In this document: piece by piece, positions 60,423-64,000 of the stretch | Numbering within the stretch: position 1 is the first letter of the stretch | How the letters are laid out: each line of letters begins with the position of its first letter | Source of the DNA: Melanocharis versteri | Taxonomy: Eukaryota; Chordata; Aves; Passeriformes; Melanocharitidae | Assembly (NCBI GenBank): GCA_013397845.1 | Contig: VZTG01008661.1 | Coordinates: 124,001 to 188,000 of the forward strand | Direction: 5' to 3' | Length of the DNA: 64,000 nucleotides | Translations under genes and position numbers: made by a program | The notes under the pieces: model-generated | The model's database searches: none | What the model was told of the DNA's origin: nothing | The model's input: only the letters and a program-made list of their open reading frames with translations

Positions 60423-62399
60423 GCCCACATTCCCTCTTCCCAGCTAAGGAGCAACTGCAAACAAGGAGGCGTAAGCCTGCAGGCAAAGCAGCAGCTGCTG
60501 GCTGTGGGAGCTGATGGTGCCTTCTGCTGTACTTTCCACAGACCTCCTTCCTTTGCTCAGGAGGTTTCATCCTCTGCCTCTGTTCTAGAGGTCTCCTCAC
60601 AGCCATGCTCTGCATTAATTTTCTGGCACCATCTCAGCCACAGAGAAGCCTCAAGACAAAAGTACCTGGGCAGGTGGTGGTGGTGCTGTTGATCACCTTT
60701 ACACCCCTGGCACGGTGAGAGGATAGTGGGGAGGTCTCTGGGTGGCAACTGCCAGCAGTGACTGTGCTCTGGACAGAGGAGGCAGAGAGCTGGCTCCTGA
60801 TAGATAGCTCCACAAGCAGAATAAGTTGATTTTAGAGACTTTTTAAAGATTGGAAAGAGTTAGTGAAAAGGCCTAAACATAATCTGCCATTCAAAGGAGA
60901 GCTCATGTTTAAAGTAGGAGACTTGGTCAACTTCAATGGCAAATAATCACAATTTTCATCCCTGACACAAAGGGGATGCCTCTGTATGAGTTTCAGAGTG
61001 CTTCAAAGAAAGGCGAGAATTTAGATGTCCTAAACACACATGAAACTGAGGATTGTTCACAGAACAGCAACATAAGGCTAAACTCACTGGCTTGCTGCGC
61101 CTGCAAGAGTATTTGTCTAGTCATGGATAATTGTCAGAATATTTAGAATTATGGTTTGGAAAAGCATAAGAGATCTGGAGATCCGTCTGAACCCTCTGAA
61201 CTGTCTCTTTGCAAATGCAGGCTGGCAGCCTCACACAACTGGGTTTTCCTGTTGAGTCCCCTGGCACTGCTGTGTGTGTTCCTGGCTAGACATGCCACAA
61301 GAGAAACCTGTCCTGTGCGAACAGGGCGGCTCTTCATGCGGTCTTAGCCAGGAGAGCAAACAAAACTGAAAAGCAAATGTTATCTGACCACTTCTAAACT
61401 TCAAAAGCGTTTAAGGTCAAGCTGTGATGTTGGTATATAGATATATGCTAAAAAATAGCAGCACCTGGAAGGGCTGAGCAAAGAAGCTTCCTGTGGTTTG
61501 TTTGGTGTTTCTTTTCAGACTGGATTTCCTGTCAAGTACACCCAGAATGAGGAGAAGGGCGCAATTGTGTGGATCAGAAGGAAGAAAGTCAAAGGTGATC
61601 CCTGACGAGGACTGAATAGGTAGGAGTTGTGAGTATGACTGAACTCCAGGGCTCCTTTCCCAGCATCAGCCTGGCGTCAAAGGTGCTCCAAGCAGTCCAT
61701 GGCACATATGATGTGTGTCATACAGCTCTCTGACACACAGGCATTTCCTCACAGCCACTTCCACAACATCTCTGCAACATGGACCTGCCCAGTATTTAAT
61801 GTTATACATAACCGAGTAGGAGAGACTGAAAAAAGCACAGTGAAATTAGACACATGTGTTCAAATTGCCATGTCAAACTATAACCTGATGTAGATATTGA
61901 AGTTAATTATAGAAGCCTCTTTTTTTAACCCACCTACTTACTTTTTTCTGCGCAAACTCACAATTCAGGCATTCTTTGCCCAATGAAGCATTATGCAACT
62001 TGTTAATTAAGGCAGGTAGAGATTTTTCAATCCTAAATTCTGTCTGAGAGGCTTTCCTATGGCACAGGGTTCCCCTGGGCTCCTAAGGGCGAGCAACTGG
62101 CTTTGGCCATGTCAGGAGCAAACATTTCCCATCTTCCATGGGGAAGATCTCATTTACAGCATTCCCATGGCAACAGGGTACAAATCTAATACGCACACAG
62201 CCATCTGACCCACAGAAGCAGGAAAGTCAATTTTGTCTGAACTCAAACTTTTCTGTATCAGTGCAAAGTCACTAAGCGGTATGTTTTGCCAGTGTTTGAG
62301 ACTGGCAATTCCTGCTTGCAGAAAGATTGTGGGGTTTTTTTGAGCCTGTGGTGAGAGAAAGGCAACTGATCTCAGGCATGAGAATGCATGCAACTATTT
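60423..62399. other. Non-coding stretch, nothing recognised
   Basis: No gene or transposon was recognised. GC-richer to 60760, AT-richer afterwards. Confidence 0.5.
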
Positions 62400-62640
62400 A
62401 TCATAGAATCACGGAATCATGGAACTACAGAATTGTAGAATCACAGAATCATTTGGATTGGAAGGAATCTTAAAGACTATCCCATTCCAACCCCCCCACC
62501 ATGAGTAGGGACACGTTCCAGTAGATCAGATTGCTCAGGGCTCCATCCAACCTGGCCTTGAACACTTCCAAGGATGGGATATCCCTAACCTCTCTGGGCA
62601 ACCTGTTCCTCTCACAGGACCATCCACTCAAGAGCCTCTG
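62400..62640 (-). mobile_element. CR1 LINE 3' end with expanded tail
   Basis: The inverted tail is expanded: ATAGAATCAC, GGAATCATGG, AACTACAGAATTG, TAGAATCACAGAATCATT. Then follow GATTGGAAGGAATCTTAAAG, GATCAGATTGCTCAGGGC, CAACCTGGCCTTGAACAC and CCTCTCTGGGCAACCTGTTC, antisense of the CR1 3' end. The minus-strand coding frame is open across the C-terminal reverse-transcriptase part only. Confidence 0.95.
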
Positions 62641-64000
62641 AGAGTTCAGCTGAGGTGTCGGTGGCACCAATTCAGTGGCAACAGCCCAGTCTCCAGACCA
62701 GGCAGCACAGATGAGCTGCAGCCAGCTGTAACCTGCTTTGGGAAGGCAGTGTCCTCCTCATTGCTGCACCAAGCAGTCTCCACCCTCAGGCCAAGCTCTC
62801 GGCAAAGCCCTCCTCACGTGTTAGCTTACAGACAGGGCTCACAAGCACAAACAGCAGCATAAATCCAGCAGCTCCCGGGGTGGGTAAGCCGTCTGCTGCT
62901 CTGCTCAAGTGGCACATTGCACACGAAAGCAGAGCAGTGCTCTAGCTGGGAAAAGGCTGCTTCAGCCAGACAGTGGAGGGTCAGCGAGCTAGGGCAGCCA
63001 GCACTCCTCCAGTCTGCAGGGAACCTAGAGATGGGGACAACCTGATGTAAATGTGACCACGGGACTGCTGCCTTTCCCTGGAAAGACAGGCCTATCTGCA
63101 CGCCAGACCCACCACAGCAGCAGGCAAACTCATCCCTTACAGTGTACAGACAGCTAGCATTGGACTCAGGGGCTCTGTGGCCACCCAAAGATGAGGATTC
63201 AGCCCTGAATGCATAAACCTAGATGTTGCCTTGAAAACGAAGCAACAATCTGCCCCCTTCTCAGGGAAGATGTGAGCTTTGCCATGGCTGACAGCCCTGT
63301 CTTGTCAGAGGGCACCTTCCTCTCATTTTTGGTGCTCAGAGATTCAGCTCTCTCCCAAATGAGTGCTCTTCCTTGAAGGCTTATGGAGGATTGAGCTGGG
63401 AGACCTGTATGGTTTCACCTCCAGCCTAGAAATGCCAGAACTGAGAGTCTACCTGGCCTGACAGCTCAGCGGGGAGCAAAAGCACTGAAAATCAGTTCTG
63501 TGGCCTTTCAGAAGCAGGCAGGAAGGACATGACATGTTTTAGGGTTGCTGTCGGGGGGGGAAGGCTGCCTTTATGTCAGCTTAATGCTGGAGAAGCCTGA
63601 CCAGGTTTTATTGTTGCTCTCAGCACAGCACAGAGTCTGCTGCTCTGCCCAGGTGAGAGGTGGTTATTCATTCACCAAACTTCAAATGTTGCAGGAAGGT
63701 CATTTAGCACCTGAGCACACGCACATAAATCATCAGCCGTGTCAAAGAGTCTGAGGAGTTTTAAAAAGCACCTTGCCTTCTCCTTGGTGCACAGCAAAGA
63801 CACCACCAGCCTTTGATAAGAGAAGCAAAGAAAGCAATGGCTGCTACAGGCAAAGAGTTAATTCTTGGCTACCAGCTTCAGCCCCAGGACTCCACCTTAC
63901 AACACAGCTTTCTGCTTCAGCCTGTGGAAGCAGGGAGAAAAGAAAACGGAAGTGTTATCTCAGTTTTAATGATCTATTGCTTCAAGCCATACTTAGGAGA
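62641..64000. other. Non-coding stretch, nothing recognised
   Basis: No gene or transposon was recognised. A 120-codon minus-strand frame (62826-63188) matches nothing. A G8 run lies near 63552-63559. Confidence 0.5.

Noticed and set aside
60246..60692. 148-codon plus-strand frame
   Set aside because: It runs through a CA repeat and a GC-rich patch, with a minus-strand frame open over the same bases and no family match.

Overview
This window looks like non-coding DNA from a bird, most likely a passerine. The evidence is the repeat content. There are about eighteen truncated CR1 LINE fragments, many ending in the avian ATTCTATGA-type 3' tail. There is also one tRNA-headed, CR1-tailed SINE at 55050-55192 that matches the zebra finch family TguSINE1. 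No LTR element and no mammalian-type SINE was recognised. The base composition is AT-leaning with few CpGs.

I could not support any protein-coding gene, rRNA, functional tRNA, CRISPR array or operon. The longest open frames reach about 160 codons, lie in low-complexity or GC-richer patches on either strand, and match no family I recognise. The few frames that are recognisable are the C-terminal part of the CR1 reverse-transcriptase protein, broken by stops, frameshifts or deletions. The window is best read as an intergenic region or a large intron.

Layout: positions 1-34,096 hold almost no recognisable transposon apart from one very old CR1 scrap near 15.6 kb. They contain simple repeats, a 14-bp tandem array (9611-9658), a 57-base A run with one unresolved base (22299-22355), GC-richer patches (6325-7010, 14997-15532) and several AT-rich stretches dense in transcription-factor-like motifs that may be conserved regulatory DNA. 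From 34,097 to about 62,640 CR1 copies come every 1-4 kb in both orientations and of several ages, including one CR1 nested in another (41140-41380) and the SINE. This part also holds a (GGAT)n microsatellite, a 45-bp tandem repeat and a pair of about 250-bp direct duplicates 3.9 kb apart (41762-42019 and 45626-45871). The last 1.4 kb is featureless.

No new biological system could be demonstrated. The most useful leads are the direct-duplicate pair, the SINE, the sharp left/right transposon asymmetry and the candidate conserved elements. All of these need alignment to other bird genomes.
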